From contig WPIO01000097.1 in NCBI GenBank assembly GCA_009760855.2, forward strand, positions 1 to 64,000: a stretch of DNA of 64,000 bases, given 5' to 3'. Position numbers and translations under genes: made by a program. Positions 39,494 to 46,285 of this stretch are shown here, piece after piece. The DNA is from Cristatella mucedo. Taxonomy: Eukaryota; Bryozoa; Phylactolaemata; Cristatellidae. The notes below the pieces were generated by a model. The model saw only the letters and a list, made by a program, of their open reading frames with translations. It did no database searches and had not been told where the DNA came from. Position 1 is the first letter of the stretch; every line of letters begins with the position of its first letter.

Positions 39494-42050
39494 CTTCGAT
39501 GGGCAGCAGCAGCAGCAGCAGCAGCCATTGCCTACAATCATCCCATTCACAGAGCAACCACAAATGGATTAGCTTGCTCTTTAGTTGCATAGGCGGTGTG
39601 ATGGGCGAAACGTCGTCAAATTGGAACTTCGACGATGACACAAAAGAACCGTGCTAATGAGCACAATGCACAGACTGTGCAAGAAAACCCAGAAGGGTGC
39701 AAGAGGTGGCGTGTAGAAAAGGCAGACGTCACGAGTCATAGGTCGATGCATTGCTTGATTCAGAGCTAGTTCAGGTCAAAGAGAAGTGGTTCGTGGAGGC
39801 ATTTACAGCATTCTCGACAGACAAGCTTACCTGCCGAGCTTTGTACCATCTCACGGAGCTCCTTAAAGCGATTGAGTAGCCTGCTTATTAGTAATAATAT
39901 TGCTACGCAATAGCAAAGAGAAGTTTGTGCAGCACTTTAAGAGAACTGAATCTCTTTCTAGGTGCTTTATATTTCATTGCACCACACACCATCCTGCCAT
40001 GCCAGGGTTCTCTGTGGTCTGTACAAGGCTAAGTGTTTTGGTTGGAATTCAATCGAGACGTGTGTGCCAGTCACTGAGCCTGCACTCAGCAGTAGCTTTG
40101 AGTGGAGAGAAATTACAAGTGCAGCTGGGCACAGGCACAAAAAAAGAAGAAGTTTTGTATGCCCATCAGGAACATACAACACCAGTCAAATAAAGTGTGA
40201 AATTACGGGAGTCAGCATAGGATGAAAATGGTGGCTGGCCGTAAGAATAGCCTGAGAAAAGAGGGTCGATCGTCAGGATCAACGTTGCTCTCTTTATGTG
40301 CAGGGCCGTCACCGGATCGAAGTTATACTCGTCATTGCATGTATGGTGAGAGGTGAATGAGAGAAGGCACAACACACTTCCTATCAAAGCAGGCTATGGT
40401 CTCAGCCAGCATAGGATCACCAGGGAATAGGAGGTTGGAGGATGGCTCAGATCTACTCGGGAGAAAATCCGAGGGAAGCTCTACGCAGAATGGCAGCTTG
40501 CTGCCTGTTTGAGTGAAATATCGACCAGTTCAACAACTTGAAGTATGCATGACTGTCTGTGGCCAAGGGTAATTTCATCTGGTGAAGTCGGTCAGTAGAC
40601 TCTTGGACAGAATTGTTGAAATGTTAAAAAGCAGTCGTTACAAAAGAGTCATGTGACGTTTCCAAATTTCCATTCGCACACAAGTCTATCCTGAATTAAA
40701 TGAACTAATTGGGGAACATCATGCGTTCGGACTGCCACCGACTTTGCCTAAAGGTAGCTCACTACAATATTAGTCTAGTAACCCGAGATGAGGCTAATAA
40801 AGATATCGAAAGTTGTGCATCGTTTTACATCCCCACGGCAGGTCTGTCACGGCGATCTCCCAACAAAAGTGGTTTCTTTTATTAATTAAGCCTTCAGCAT
40901 AACGTTCCCTAATTCAATCCGGTTTGGTCTAAAGCATAAACTCCATTTATGCATGCCAGTATACATTTGTTTACAATAATACTAATAGAGTGATATTGTC
41001 CATGTACTCGGTAGCTGAGTAACAGCAGGATTGCAGCGACACAAGTCACCAATCAACAGTCCTTGTAATTTCCATTATGAATCATTTGAGCACTTTGATG
41101 GCAGAAAGCCGGCGACAGACATCGCAAGCGCAGACCTAGCTACTCCACTTGAAAACTACTGTCTTGTCACACGACTGCCCTTGTGCTCCAGGTGTCATGC
41201 CCAAAAGCAGCTGGGGGGGGGGTCTTTGCACTTTGACAGTGTTGCCTGCTCACCGAATGATACCAGCAAGCACGTTTTTGCATTCTTCAAGATGGCTGCC
41301 TCAGCTGACAGCCCCAGCCACCGGCCTGCAAAGCCCCAGCGACCCTATTGGGCTGAGAGTTGCAATAAGCAATTGGTAAGATCTTTGGCCGTTTGATAGC
41401 TCATGTAGGCCATCTACAGCTGGTGCTCTGTGCCAATCGAGGGAGAGGAGCCAGAGGGGAGTGTCCGGCGATGACCACCAGGTTGGTAACACTTGTGGAT
41501 GAAAGAACGTGCCAACAAGTCTCTTATTTTGGGGACCTCACTTCTCCGAGGACCGTAGGTGCACTCGGCCCACTGTCAGGCACTGCAATCGGCCACCACC
41601 GAGAAGCAATCGTGCCTCGACGAAAGGTATGCGGGTCAACTAGGTGTACGCGTTCTTATTCCAATTCGTGCCACTAGCTGCAGCCGACCGTACGCCTGCC
41701 GGCCGTGCGCTGCCGCGGCCTGCGCCGCCCCGAAGGTTCGACATAGATTGTTCTGCTCCCCTGCTTTCTGCCATGTACCTCTGCACGGCTCTGCCATTGA
41801 AATCGCCACTAAACGCAAGCAGCAGCAACTCGGATAACGGTTAAGGGGGAGGGCTGAACCGGCAAACCAAGTAGCAAGAACGTTCAGCCAAAAAGAGCAG
41901 CTCGGGTAAAGCAGTGGGGTTTGAAGCAGCAAGCAGAGTAACTACCGTAAGAACGTCCAGTATTGTAACGTCCCAGTAACGTAGTATCGTAAGAACGTCC
42001 AGCTAAAAACAAGCTGGGCTCGGGTGGGGCTGCACTGCACGCGTGCGTAC

Positions 42051-42142
<92 letters not shown>

Positions 42143-43333
42143 CGCAATGATGCTGCAACCAGTTAAAACAGCTTCGGTGCAAAGCTGGTCGCGGAAATGC
42201 GGCGCCGAGCGGCTGCTCGGCCAAAGCTGCCTCGAGGCTCGGCGCTGAAGCTCACACGTCAACCTCGTGGTGCCAGTGCTGTCGGTTATCAGTGAGAGAA
42301 ATAGTAATATATGCAAGGGGAGATAACTTGAAAAGCTATTTGCTAAGCCAGGGCGGTTGATATGTACTCGGCATCAGAAATCTGGCAGGTAGGTATATTA
42401 GCAATTTAGTACATGCAAAGCAGGGAGACCTGTAGGCAACAGGTCACTCTGATGCAGGTCTGAGGCTCATGGCCGAGTAAGTAAGGTTACTGACTCTCGG
42501 TAAAAATAACACGAAGATCATCAAATTGTGATTCCGAGTAAAGACAAAGAATTTTGAAATTAATTTGTTTCATTAAAGAGATGCAAGGAAAAACAAAACA
42601 TTGGAAAACTTATTGACAAGCTAGCCTGGCTGCAAATTGCCTCCGGGTAAGAGAACTCTTATGCGAATGCATATGTTTTGGATAATGAAAAATTAAATTG
42701 CACTGGCTTTACCAAGGTAAATGCACAGGATCCAATCAGGTTCAGATTAAGGTATCAGCAACCAGTGTAGTGGGAGAATTGCCTTGAAATATAATCACAG
42801 CTACATGGAGTTGCTGTATGTATTCAAGTAAAGCGCACTTAAAGAATAGCCTGCCAGTACAAGAAGCATTTATGCTGCTCTCATCCCCCTTGTCCTAATC
42901 CATGAGCATAACATCCACGGTCTAAATCCACGGGTGAGGTGCTCAATTTTCACGACCCAGGTCGTGAGTACAAGCCCTGCAGCAAGCACTACTTTCTTGC
43001 AAACAAAGCAGCAGCAATAGCTGCCAAGGCTCTTCTGCAACTGAATAAATGAGGCTGTCTCATCAGCTACCTTTTTCTTTTTTTTTTTATAAATCAGATC
43101 AGCCGGTCGGCTTGCCTCATTAGCTGCTAAATAGGTGAGCTGGCAGACCCAATGAGTGTTGTACCGTACCCAACATGAATAAAGGCATAGCGAGGCTGGC
43201 CATTTCTGTCACGAATGTGTCCAATCATTTCCTTCCAGCAGTCGTTAACGTCCAGTAACAGGCACATATTGAGCATGTCCGAATAGCTGAGCTTCCGAAT
43301 CCTCGTGGTTCGTTGAGCTGCTTCAGGATTCAT
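12493..43333 (-). CDS. IRAK4-like: IRAK4-like (Pelle/IRAK family) serine/threonine kinase, nine exons read
   Basis: Nine exons joined in order give 445 codons with every phase matching: 43170-43333, 37036-37247, 29800-29886, 28851-28970, 28241-28470, 23436-23557, 17504-17687, 12763-12825 and 12493-12645. Human IRAK4 has 460 residues, so only a short C-terminal exon is missing. Order: death domain (about 8-105), Pro-rich linker, kinase (about 165-445). All kinase landmarks are present: Gly loop GRGGFGSV, Lys206 in YAVKKL, the IRAK-typical Tyr gatekeeper in CIVYEFM, catalytic Asp309 in HRDIK, DFG 327-329 and the subdomain XI Arg in SRPDM. Known role of the family: recruited by MyD88 through the death domain to activated Toll/IL-1 receptors and phosphorylates downstream IRAKs. 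The active-site set argues for an active IRAK4-type enzyme rather than an IRAK2/3-type pseudokinase. Splicing is inferred from homology and borders, not from transcripts. Confidence 0.9.
12763..12825 (-). CDS. IRAK4-like: IRAK4-like exon 8 (kinase alpha-F)
   Basis: A 63-bp, 21-codon micro-exon ([13 protein letters not shown] then SNREERSL). It sits between CTTGCTAG and the donor CACTG|GTACAT, phase 0 on both sides. It matches the alpha-F/G link of IRAK4 (VLLEIITGLPAVD) almost residue by residue. Confidence 0.85.
12826..15114. other. IRAK4-like intron 7, left part; includes poly-C run and SINE relic
   Basis: No further exon was found. A C run of about 15 lies at 13272-13286. A diverged plus-strand SINE type 1 sits at about 14505-14640. 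Open frames such as 14656-15027 (-) have no domain content. Confidence 0.5.
14505..14640 (+). mobile_element. tRNA-derived SINE type 1, diverged
   Basis: CACGGATTCGAGTCGGCAAG (box B) is followed by the TGCTAAGGCTCGTCTGCTAC body and an AAATGAGGCTGTGCAATCAG end, the order seen in the other copies. Confidence 0.6.
15115..17005 (+). mobile_element. LINE family B (CR1/L2-like), RT to 3' end, degenerate
   Basis: About 1.9 kb of reverse-transcriptase remnant on +: [11 protein letters not shown] near 15130, palm motif [17 protein letters not shown] at about 15765-15815 (block A), the broken active-site box at about 16045 ([12 protein letters not shown] where the family has Y-A-DDTQLYL), and the post-[20 protein letters not shown] near 16580. 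It then runs through a 3' UTR ending in GTGCCTAGAAAGAGATTGAG, a GAGGGCACTATATCA box and (ATT)n. Many stops and frameshifts make it inactive. It lies in intron 7 of the kinase gene, opposite in strand. Confidence 0.9.
17006..17503. other. IRAK4-like intron 7, right part
   Basis: Nothing recognised between the LINE tail and exon 7. Confidence 0.5.
17504..17687 (-). CDS. IRAK4-like: IRAK4-like exon 7 (DFG, activation loop, P+1)
   Basis: 184 bp, entering in phase 2 after GCGGTACTTTTAG and leaving in phase 0 at GGTGTG|GTAGGT. It encodes [16 protein letters not shown], an activation loop with NVMTGT and [12 protein letters not shown], then [10 protein letters not shown]. The loop keeps the residue equivalent to IRAK4 Thr345 (in VMT), whereas positions equivalent to Thr342 and Ser346 are Asn and Gly. 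The usual APE is PPE. Confidence 0.9.
17870..17998 (+). mobile_element. tRNA-derived SINE type 1, 5'-truncated
   Basis: CAGGTCGTGGGTTCGAATCC (intact box B) is followed by the CACTGCAAGCAAGGTGATGG and CTAAGGCTCTTCTGCC body. Box A is lost. Confidence 0.75.
17999..19734. other. IRAK4-like intron 6, unclassified
   Basis: No exon, known repeat or RNA gene recognised. Confidence 0.45.
19735..19890 (-). mobile_element. tRNA-derived SINE type 2
   Basis: On the minus strand it reads CTGGCCCAGTGGTTAAGGTG (box A), TTGGGCTCGAGCC (box B), then GTGAAGCGCCTGATAGAGAT and the TTATGGCGCTACATAAAGG tail shared with LINE B. Confidence 0.8.
20155..20430 (-). mobile_element. LINE family B 3' UTR fragment
   Basis: Starts with (AAT)n on + (the reverse of the ATT tail), then AAAGCGCCCTCAGAGAACTC, ATCTCTTTCTAGGCGCTTTA and the family 3' UTR up to CCCACTAAATGCTGTGATAA, the end of the LINE B ORF. 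Confidence 0.85.
20431..20939. other. Unclassified intronic sequence
   Basis: No feature recognised. Confidence 0.4.
20940..21650 (+). mobile_element. LINE family C fragment (CR1/L2-like)
   Basis: [12 protein letters not shown] at about 20945 and the following degenerate frames parallel the post-RT region of LINE B but are clearly more diverged. It ends with AAAGCACCTGGGTAGCAACT, GGGCTTTATAAAAGAGACAT and ATT repeats. The 3' UTR phrase around 21440-21540 recurs at 8041, 10640 and 22080. Confidence 0.7.
21651..22460. other. Unclassified, with a LINE C 3' relic at about 22040-22280
   Basis: TGTTTCTGCATGCTTGTC and AGTGCCTGTATAGAGATTTT resemble the LINE C 3' region. Nothing else is recognised. 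Confidence 0.4.
22470..22592. repeat. Imperfect (TG)n microsatellite
   Basis: TG-rich run with T and C interruptions. The Cys/Val- and His/Thr-repeat frames over it are artefacts. Confidence 0.95.
22785..22880 (-). mobile_element. LINE family B 3' tail only
   Basis: AATAATAATAGTAATGCACT, then CAGAGAACTCAATCTCTTTC and TAGGCGCTTTACATTCACTG. Confidence 0.75.
22881..23435. other. IRAK4-like intron 6, right end
   Basis: No feature recognised before exon 6. Confidence 0.45.
23436..23557 (-). CDS. IRAK4-like: IRAK4-like exon 6 (alpha-E and HRD catalytic loop)
   Basis: 122 bp. The acceptor TTCATTCATCAG is in phase 0 and the donor ATCAAGAG|GTATTC in phase 2. It encodes [26 protein letters not shown] and PIVHRDIK, with catalytic Asp309 and Lys311 of the Ser/Thr signature. 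It corresponds to LDGTPPLSW...LHENHHIHRDIK of IRAK4. The next residue, Ser, is split across intron 6. Confidence 0.9.
23865..23985 (+). mobile_element. LINE family B 3' tail only
   Basis: GCAAATGTAAAGTGCCTAG, AAAGAGATTTGAGTTCTCTG, then (ATT)n. Confidence 0.8.
24055..24190 (-). mobile_element. tRNA-derived SINE type 2, diverged
   Basis: On the minus strand GGCCTAGTTTGGCCCAGGGG (box A) and the box B region before the LINE B-like tail (TAGTGCCCTAAGAGAATTTA on +) are visible. Confidence 0.6.
24480..25355 (+). mobile_element. LINE family B fragment (post-RT to 3' end)
   Basis: [20 protein letters not shown] and [12 protein letters not shown], then FITAFIGPK, followed by the 3' UTR with AAAGCGCCTTGAAAGAAATT and GAGGGCACTATAAAA. 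It has stops upstream of 24750. Confidence 0.9.
25356..26037. other. Unclassified intronic sequence; possible decayed LINE B tail at 25880-25960 (-)
   Basis: TAAGGCGCCTAAGCTAACG and TCTTTTGTAGGCATTTCAAA weakly resemble the reverse of the LINE B tail. Confidence 0.35.
26038..26800 (+). pseudogene. Broken copy of a dispersed transposon-associated protein gene
   Basis: Three frames on + together show the ordered landmarks of a protein I know as a high-copy, transposon-linked 'uncharacterized' family in many animals: [11 protein letters not shown] and KMLVPPL (26090-26230), [13 protein letters not shown] (about 26350), FLGNHMAEN (about 26467-26493, a different frame), and EQGERF-HDIL-LERCYQG (26638-26695). 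At least two frameshifts, stops and a (GA)n insertion at 26595-26618 inactivate it. It lies within intron 5 of the kinase gene, opposite strand. The host element class is uncertain. Confidence 0.65.
26595..26618. repeat. (AG)n microsatellite inside the pseudogene
   Basis: About 12 AG units lie between the segments encoding LDEL and the EQGERF motif, so the repeat arose after the gene copy inserted. Confidence 0.95.
26801..27910. other. IRAK4-like intron 5, unclassified
   Basis: No exon or classified repeat recognised. Confidence 0.45.
27911..28065 (+). mobile_element. tRNA-derived SINE type 1
   Basis: GCCCAGGAGGTAAGGTGCTC (box A), CGTGAGCTCGAGCCC (box B), then CGATCCTTTGCTGTCCACTG, GTTAAGGCTCTTCTGCTGC and AAATGAGGCTGTT. 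Confidence 0.8.
28241..28470 (-). CDS. IRAK4-like: IRAK4-like exon 5 (beta-3, alpha-C, hinge)
   Basis: 230 bp. Enters in phase 1 after TTATCAATGCAG and leaves in phase 0 at CGAAAG|GTCGGT. It encodes [11 protein letters not shown] (ATP-anchoring Lys206), QFERELQVL (alpha-C Glu), [10 protein letters not shown], and the hinge [12 protein letters not shown] with the Tyr gatekeeper that distinguishes IRAKs. The + strand frame over the same bases is a shadow. Confidence 0.92.
28851..28970 (-). CDS. IRAK4-like: IRAK4-like exon 4 (kinase N-lobe start, Gly-rich loop)
   Basis: 120 bp, phase 1 to phase 1. Acceptor TTTGCATTGTAG; donor CCTGG|GTAAGG. It encodes [25 protein letters not shown] and [11 protein letters not shown]. 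The FDE-P-x-x-GG element just before the Gly loop is characteristic of IRAK4 (FDERPISVGG). Confidence 0.92.
29519..29675 (+). mobile_element. tRNA-derived SINE type 1
   Basis: GATTGGGTTCGAGTCCTGC (box B), GTGGGCGATCCTGTAATGCC, then CTTTGCTGCTGCCATATAAA and TGAGGCTGTTAAATCAGG. Box A is degenerate. Confidence 0.8.
29800..29886 (-). CDS. IRAK4-like: IRAK4-like exon 3 (death-domain/kinase linker)
   Basis: 87 bp, phase 1 to phase 1. Acceptor ACTTATTGCTAG; donor CATCAG|GTACTG. It encodes the polar, Pro-containing linker ([20 protein letters not shown]). It has no domain of its own; the assignment rests on position, strand, borders and exact phase match on both sides. Confidence 0.75.
30102..30282 (+). 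mobile_element. tRNA-derived SINE type 1, well-preserved copy
   Basis: TGGCTCACTAGGTAAGGTGG (box A), GTGGGTTCGAATATTGTGG (box B), GGGCGATCCTTTATCGCCAC, AAGCGGTGGTGATAGCCG, then AAATCAGCTGGTATTTATTT. It serves as the reference for the family here. It is not a tRNA gene: the acceptor and anticodon stems are not conserved. Confidence 0.9.
30335..31110 (-). mobile_element. LINE family B fragment (post-RT to 3' end)
   Basis: On the minus strand: [71 protein letters not shown] and the family 3' UTR with CACCCTCAGAGAACTCGATC (+). A frameshift lies near 30890. Confidence 0.9.
31372..31710 (-). mobile_element. LINE family B 3' end
   Basis: (AAT)n on +, AAGCACCCTCAGAGAACTT and CTAGGCGCTTTACATTTGCT, up to CCCACTAAATGCTGTCCTAA. 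It abuts a plus-strand LINE B copy beginning at about 31705, so two copies meet head-to-head. Confidence 0.85.
31705..32995 (+). mobile_element. LINE family B copy interrupted by a SINE
   Basis: [12 protein letters not shown] (RT active site, at about 31706-31742) opens the copy. It continues to about 32184, is interrupted by the minus-strand SINE at 32188-32360, resumes with [20 protein letters not shown] (about 32365) and again from 32700 to a degraded ATT tail near 32995. The 32465-32695 segment is not LINE-like and may be a further insertion. Confidence 0.8.
32188..32360 (-). mobile_element. tRNA-derived SINE type 1 inserted in LINE B
   Basis: On + it reads TTAAATAAATAAATACAAG, CTGATTAAATAGCCTCTTT, CAGGAATCGAACCTACGACC (reverse of box B) and GCCTTACCTAGGCTCACGG (reverse of box A). 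LINE sequence flanks both ends. Confidence 0.88.
32996..34469. other. IRAK4-like intron 2, unclassified except (TC)n
   Basis: A pure (TC)n run lies at 33559-33603. The rest shows no recognised feature. Confidence 0.45.
33559..33603. repeat. (TC)n microsatellite
   Basis: Uninterrupted TC dinucleotides. Confidence 0.97.
34470..34664 (-). mobile_element. tRNA-derived SINE type 1
   Basis: On + it reads ATAAATACAAAAATCCTAGC, CTGATTTAACAGCCTCTTT, CAGGATTCGAACCCATGACC (reverse box B) and ends GTGCCATCATGGCTCACC. The AAATA-rich end is its 3' tail. Confidence 0.9.
34665..35576. other. IRAK4-like intron 2, unclassified
   Basis: No supported feature. Frames at 34905-35180 (+) and 34659-35249 (-) overlap each other and have no domain pattern. 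Confidence 0.4.
35577..35750 (+). mobile_element. tRNA-derived SINE type 1
   Basis: GATCGCCCAGGAGGTAAGGC (box A), GTCGTGGGTTCGAATCGG (box B), GTGGGCGATCCTTTATTAGC, then CTGTTAAATCGGCTAATATT. Confidence 0.88.
35751..36359. other. IRAK4-like intron 2, unclassified
   Basis: No feature recognised. Confidence 0.45.
36360..36720 (-). mobile_element. LINE family B 3' fragment
   Basis: AATAATGATAATCAATAATA, then TCTCTTTCTAGGCACTTTAC and CCCACTAAATGAGATCATAA. More diverged than the other copies. Confidence 0.75.
36917..36960. repeat. 22-bp unit duplicated in tandem
   Basis: Two perfect adjacent copies start at 36917 and 36939; the unit begins GACAATGGGCCACACTAG. Confidence 0.95.
37036..37247 (-). 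CDS. IRAK4-like: IRAK4-like exon 2 (second half of death domain)
   Basis: 212 bp. Acceptor CTTTTTGCTGGCAG, phase 2; donor GGACCAG|GTGGGG, phase 1. It encodes [16 protein letters not shown], then [16 protein letters not shown] and [10 protein letters not shown], matching the death-domain core of IRAK4 (SPTSELLFDW...NCTVGDLVDLL). The Trp and the T-I/V-GDL motif are conserved. After the domain it runs into a Gly/Pro linker. Confidence 0.88.
37248..37669. other. IRAK4-like intron 1, left end
   Basis: No feature recognised beyond the polypyrimidine acceptor of exon 2. Confidence 0.45.
37670..37835 (-). mobile_element. tRNA-derived SINE type 2, diverged
   Basis: On + it reads TTTGTATAGCATCCTAAGAG, CAGGCGCTTCACATATGCC, CAGGCTCGAGTCCACGGCC (reverse box B) and AGGCGAGCACCTTAAACTG (reverse box A). 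Confidence 0.75.
37836..39385. other. IRAK4-like intron 1, unclassified
   Basis: No feature recognised. Short CAG clusters occur near 38830 and 38930. Confidence 0.4.
39386..39524. repeat. Interrupted (CAG)n array with identical spacers
   Basis: Four CAG tracts (about 4, 12, 12 and 7 units) are separated by three identical 13-bp spacers, CATCTTCGATGGG. On the transcribed strand of the kinase gene it is a CTG array in intron 1. Poly-Gln, Ser and Ala frames over it are artefacts. Confidence 0.95.
39890..39975 (-). mobile_element. LINE family B 3' tail only
   Basis: GCAGCACTTTAAGAGAACTG and ATCTCTTTCTAGGTGCTTTA on +. Confidence 0.7.
39976..42052. other. IRAK4-like intron 1, unclassified
   Basis: No supported exon or repeat. 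Overlapping frames at 41031-41932 sit in GC-rich DNA and cross one another on both strands, as chance frames do. Confidence 0.4.
42053..42139. repeat. (CA)n microsatellite, about 87 bp
   Basis: Pure CA dinucleotides. The His/Thr and Cys/Val frames are artefacts. Confidence 0.98.
42140..42919. other. IRAK4-like intron 1, unclassified
   Basis: Nothing recognised. Confidence 0.45.
42920..43090 (+). mobile_element. tRNA-derived SINE type 1, diverged
   Basis: CACGGGTGAGGTGCTCAATT (box A remnant), GTCGTGAGTACAAGCCCTGC (box B with changes), CTGCCAAGGCTCTTCTGC and AAATGAGGCTGTCTCATCAG, then a T-rich end. Confidence 0.7.
43170..43333 (-). CDS. IRAK4-like: IRAK4-like exon 1 (start codon and first half of death domain)
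   Basis: 164 bp from ATG at 43333 to donor GTTGG|GTACGG (phase 2). An in-frame TGA lies 21 bp upstream of the ATG, fixing the start. It encodes [33 protein letters not shown] and RYAFIHVG, matching the IRAK4 opening (VGLIRKLSDFIDPQEGWKKLAVAI and RYNQFHI). The conserved Trp of helix 2 is present. Joining to exon 2 restores the FIHV-G-IFE junction in frame. Confidence 0.85.
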
Positions 43334-43669
43334 GATGGGCCGTTGGGCTGATCACGCAGAGAGTAGAGAGCCTGGACAGTTGAGCATACACAGTCGGACA
43401 ATACTGACTCTGTCAGCCCTGAATGTTCGGCCTGCAAAGACAGCAAAACCGGCCAATTGAAAAATGAATAGCCAATGCCGATCTGCACCGTGAACAGACA
43501 AGCATACTTGGCCAACAGGGTGGTGATCTACTGGGCCACAGTCGGGTCACACACAAAAGTGTAATGCTGGACAGCAAATGTAAACGTGCAGAGGCCGTAC
43601 GAAGGCCAACAACCGATGCACAATGGGCTTGGCAAATTTGGCAAACAACCAACTAAAGCCGGTTTCGTG

Positions 43670-43733
43670 CAGCCAGAATCAGGCACTCTTGCCTCTCTAT
43701 TGTTGGCGAAGCAGCATGGCTGTCATCTACAGT
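43670..43733. repeat. Dispersed repeat, copy 1 (also at 46686-46748)
   Basis: CCAGAATCAGGCACTCTTGC and GGCAAAGCAGCAT-type text recurs about 3 kb downstream in the same orientation with few changes. Class unknown. Confidence 0.7.
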
Positions 43734-43907
43734 CATACTTTACCAAAAACTGTTCCAAGGGCAGCATGAACAAATTCTAAAATTTGGATTCAGCAACGGT
43801 GGAGAAAAATGCCCGGGCACATAAAAGGCTTTCAAATTCCTAACCTGATCACGGTGTAGTAGCCAAAGCAGGTTTCATATTAAGACAGCTAAATTGACCC
43901 TGAAGTA

Positions 43908-44560
43908 CAGTCGTCTCTCGATACTTCGTGCTTCGACTTTTGCAGCTTCACTCTATCGCGGTTTTTTGAAATACGTGTATATTCATTAAAAAGTTGATCG
44001 ATATAGGGAAAATGATACAGCGTGCATTCATTTGTCTGAGTGAGTCGATTAAACATCCATGTATTACAATTAAAATTAGTGCACGTATGGAACGCGTAAG
44101 AAGACGACGACGCACCTGTTGAAGATACTGCACCACCGGAAGACTCTCCTACTGAAGTTGGGCCTTCAGAGAAGCAGTAACCTTGCTCTTCTTTGCGGTG
44201 TTGTACATCTCATTATCTTAATCTTCACCAAACACACTATTTTCATTGCTTGGTGTTTGTACGTAAGAATTGTGTGTGCAATCAAATTTACAATAATAAC
44301 AATACGATGTTAGTAACGTTTAATGTCTTATTTCGTCTAATATATATGATAATACGAGTGTAATGGTGACTAAAGGGGTGTTATTTCATGTCCCGAGGGC
44401 TCAAATAACGTTAAAAACCGTATTTAGAGGGTCACAAACAGACCTTATATGCATAACTACGAAAATATTCGATTTATAAATAAAAAATCCTACTTCGTGG
44501 AAATTCACCTATCGCAGTAGAGTCTGGAACGGATTAGCCACGATAAACGAGGGTCAACTG
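43908..44560. mobile_element. pogo/Tigger-like DNA transposon deletion derivative
   Basis: The left end CAGTCGTCTCTCGATACTTCG and the right end (reverse) CAGTTGACCCTCGTTTATCG form short imperfect terminal repeats. A TA dinucleotide precedes the left end; the right TA is degraded. The interior (CTACGAAAATATTCGATTTA, TCCTACTTCGTGGAAATTC) matches what I remember of widespread mariner-superfamily pogo/Tigger elements. Near 44105-44180 an acidic frame (EDDDAPVEDTAPPEDS then PTEVGPSEKQ, stop) looks like the C-terminus of the transposase, so most of the gene has been deleted. Confidence 0.75.
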
Positions 44561-45539
44561 TCCTAGCAAATTAATGTCCTCGTTCATTTCTTCTTTTTTT
44601 TACATCAAATATTACCCCAAACATTGTTGCCAGCAAAACAGCTCGTTGGGCTGACAGCAAATAATGAAAACATGGACTGTCATAGAGAGATGACTTAATG
44701 AATAGCTCGCAGAGCACCACAAGACCACGTGAATGCTGTTTGGGCACCGGAAGCACGTGGTTTTGGAACAAAACAGTTAACCACCACCAGTTTGCTAAAA
44801 CACACTCGAAATGTGAGCATAAAAACTACCGACAATCCAATGTATAACTGAACAAATCCATCTAAAGGGAAATTGAAATTTTCGGTCTCGATACAAGCAA
44901 TATGCAAGCATTATGTGAAACCTGTCTTATATCAAACCTAGAGTCTCTGGAAGGAAGGATGAAGAATAGAACAATGCCCAACTCCAGTTGGTGGCAAGTC
45001 AGCCTACGTTGAAACTTGGCTTCGGGAGTCAATAGTCTAACAATTAAACTGCAGCTAGTGGCTCTATTGCTCTTAATAATGGACTTCACTGCATCTTCTG
45101 GTAGTAATGGACACTTATAATGTACGACCCGAGTCTGGAGTTCCATAGTGAGTGCATATGAGTGTTAGTCAGCATCCACTAATGCACATGACTGTGCATA
45201 CTTGTCTTGGCTTGGTGAACAGCTGGGAGTCACTCCATGGAAACAGCCTTACTCAGTAGTCGATATCGGCAGTCATAACGATGATGGGAATGCCACTCCC
45301 TTAGCCATCCTCGGTTTGATAGCAGCATATGACACCACTGATTCTAGCTCCTTCTGAAGAGATTCTGCACAACTATGGTTCTGCGGCATGAGGTGGCGCT
45401 TTAATTCGAGAACAGTCCAACCGACTCCAGTCCATGTTGGGTGACAATTCAGCCTCATGTAAAGCGCCTTGAACGAGATCTAGCTCTCTCGGGGCACAAT
45501 TCATTTATCTTATTCGTATTCTTATTATTCTTGTCTAAA
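44561..45539. other. Intergenic, unclassified
   Basis: No gene or repeat recognised. Confidence 0.45.
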
Positions 45540-46285
45540 AAGTGCATCACATGCTTGTTTAGACAAGGATACCCTATCTAAATTGGTTCATGCCTTTGTG
45601 ACATTACATCTTGACTTCTGTAACTCACTGCTTGCTGGCCTACCGGTCTGTGTCCTCAGGTGCTTGCAGCTGGTGCAAAACTCTGTAGCTAGGCTTGTCT
45701 GTCGTGAGCATCGAAGTTGCCATAGCACAACACTTCTCGCCGATCTGCACTGGCTCCCAGCCCACAATGCATCGACTTAGAGGTTTTGTCAGTCACTTTA
45801 AACTCCTTTCATTCTTTGGCTCCAGCCTACTATCAGATCTACTCCCCACCAGGCTAAACATCGTACCACTTGCTTTTCGGAATCTAACTGTTTACCTATA
45901 CTCGTACAAACCTCAAATTCTTTGGCGACCGTGCCTTTAGTTCATATGCTCCCAAAGCCTGGAACTCACTCCGACTTGCTTCACGACATTCCCTGACCTG
46001 ACTACATTTAAAAAGAAACTAAACACACATCTATTTATCACAGTGTTTATTGGGTCCTGTGATTCGTCCTCTATGTGCTTATGACAGTGTATGCTCCTAC
46101 TAATCATACTTACATGCTAACCCTGTGTGTGTCACCCCTAACTATGTTATTCTTGTTGTTTATTGAGCATGCTACCACTAACCATTCGATCATGCTTCCT
46201 TTGCAGCAAATGTGAAGTACATAGAAAGAGATATAGTTCTCTGAGGGTTCTATATCAAATGTATTATTATTATTATGACGTGTCC
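45540..46285 (+). mobile_element. LINE family B fragment (post-RT to 3' end)
   Basis: [37 protein letters not shown] and LADLHWLPA, then a frameshifted remainder and the tail GAGTTCTCTGAGG-type end with (ATT)n at 46262-46274. Confidence 0.9.

Noticed and set aside
41884-42316. Cys-Val and His-Thr repeat frames
   Set aside because: Translations of the (CA)n microsatellite.
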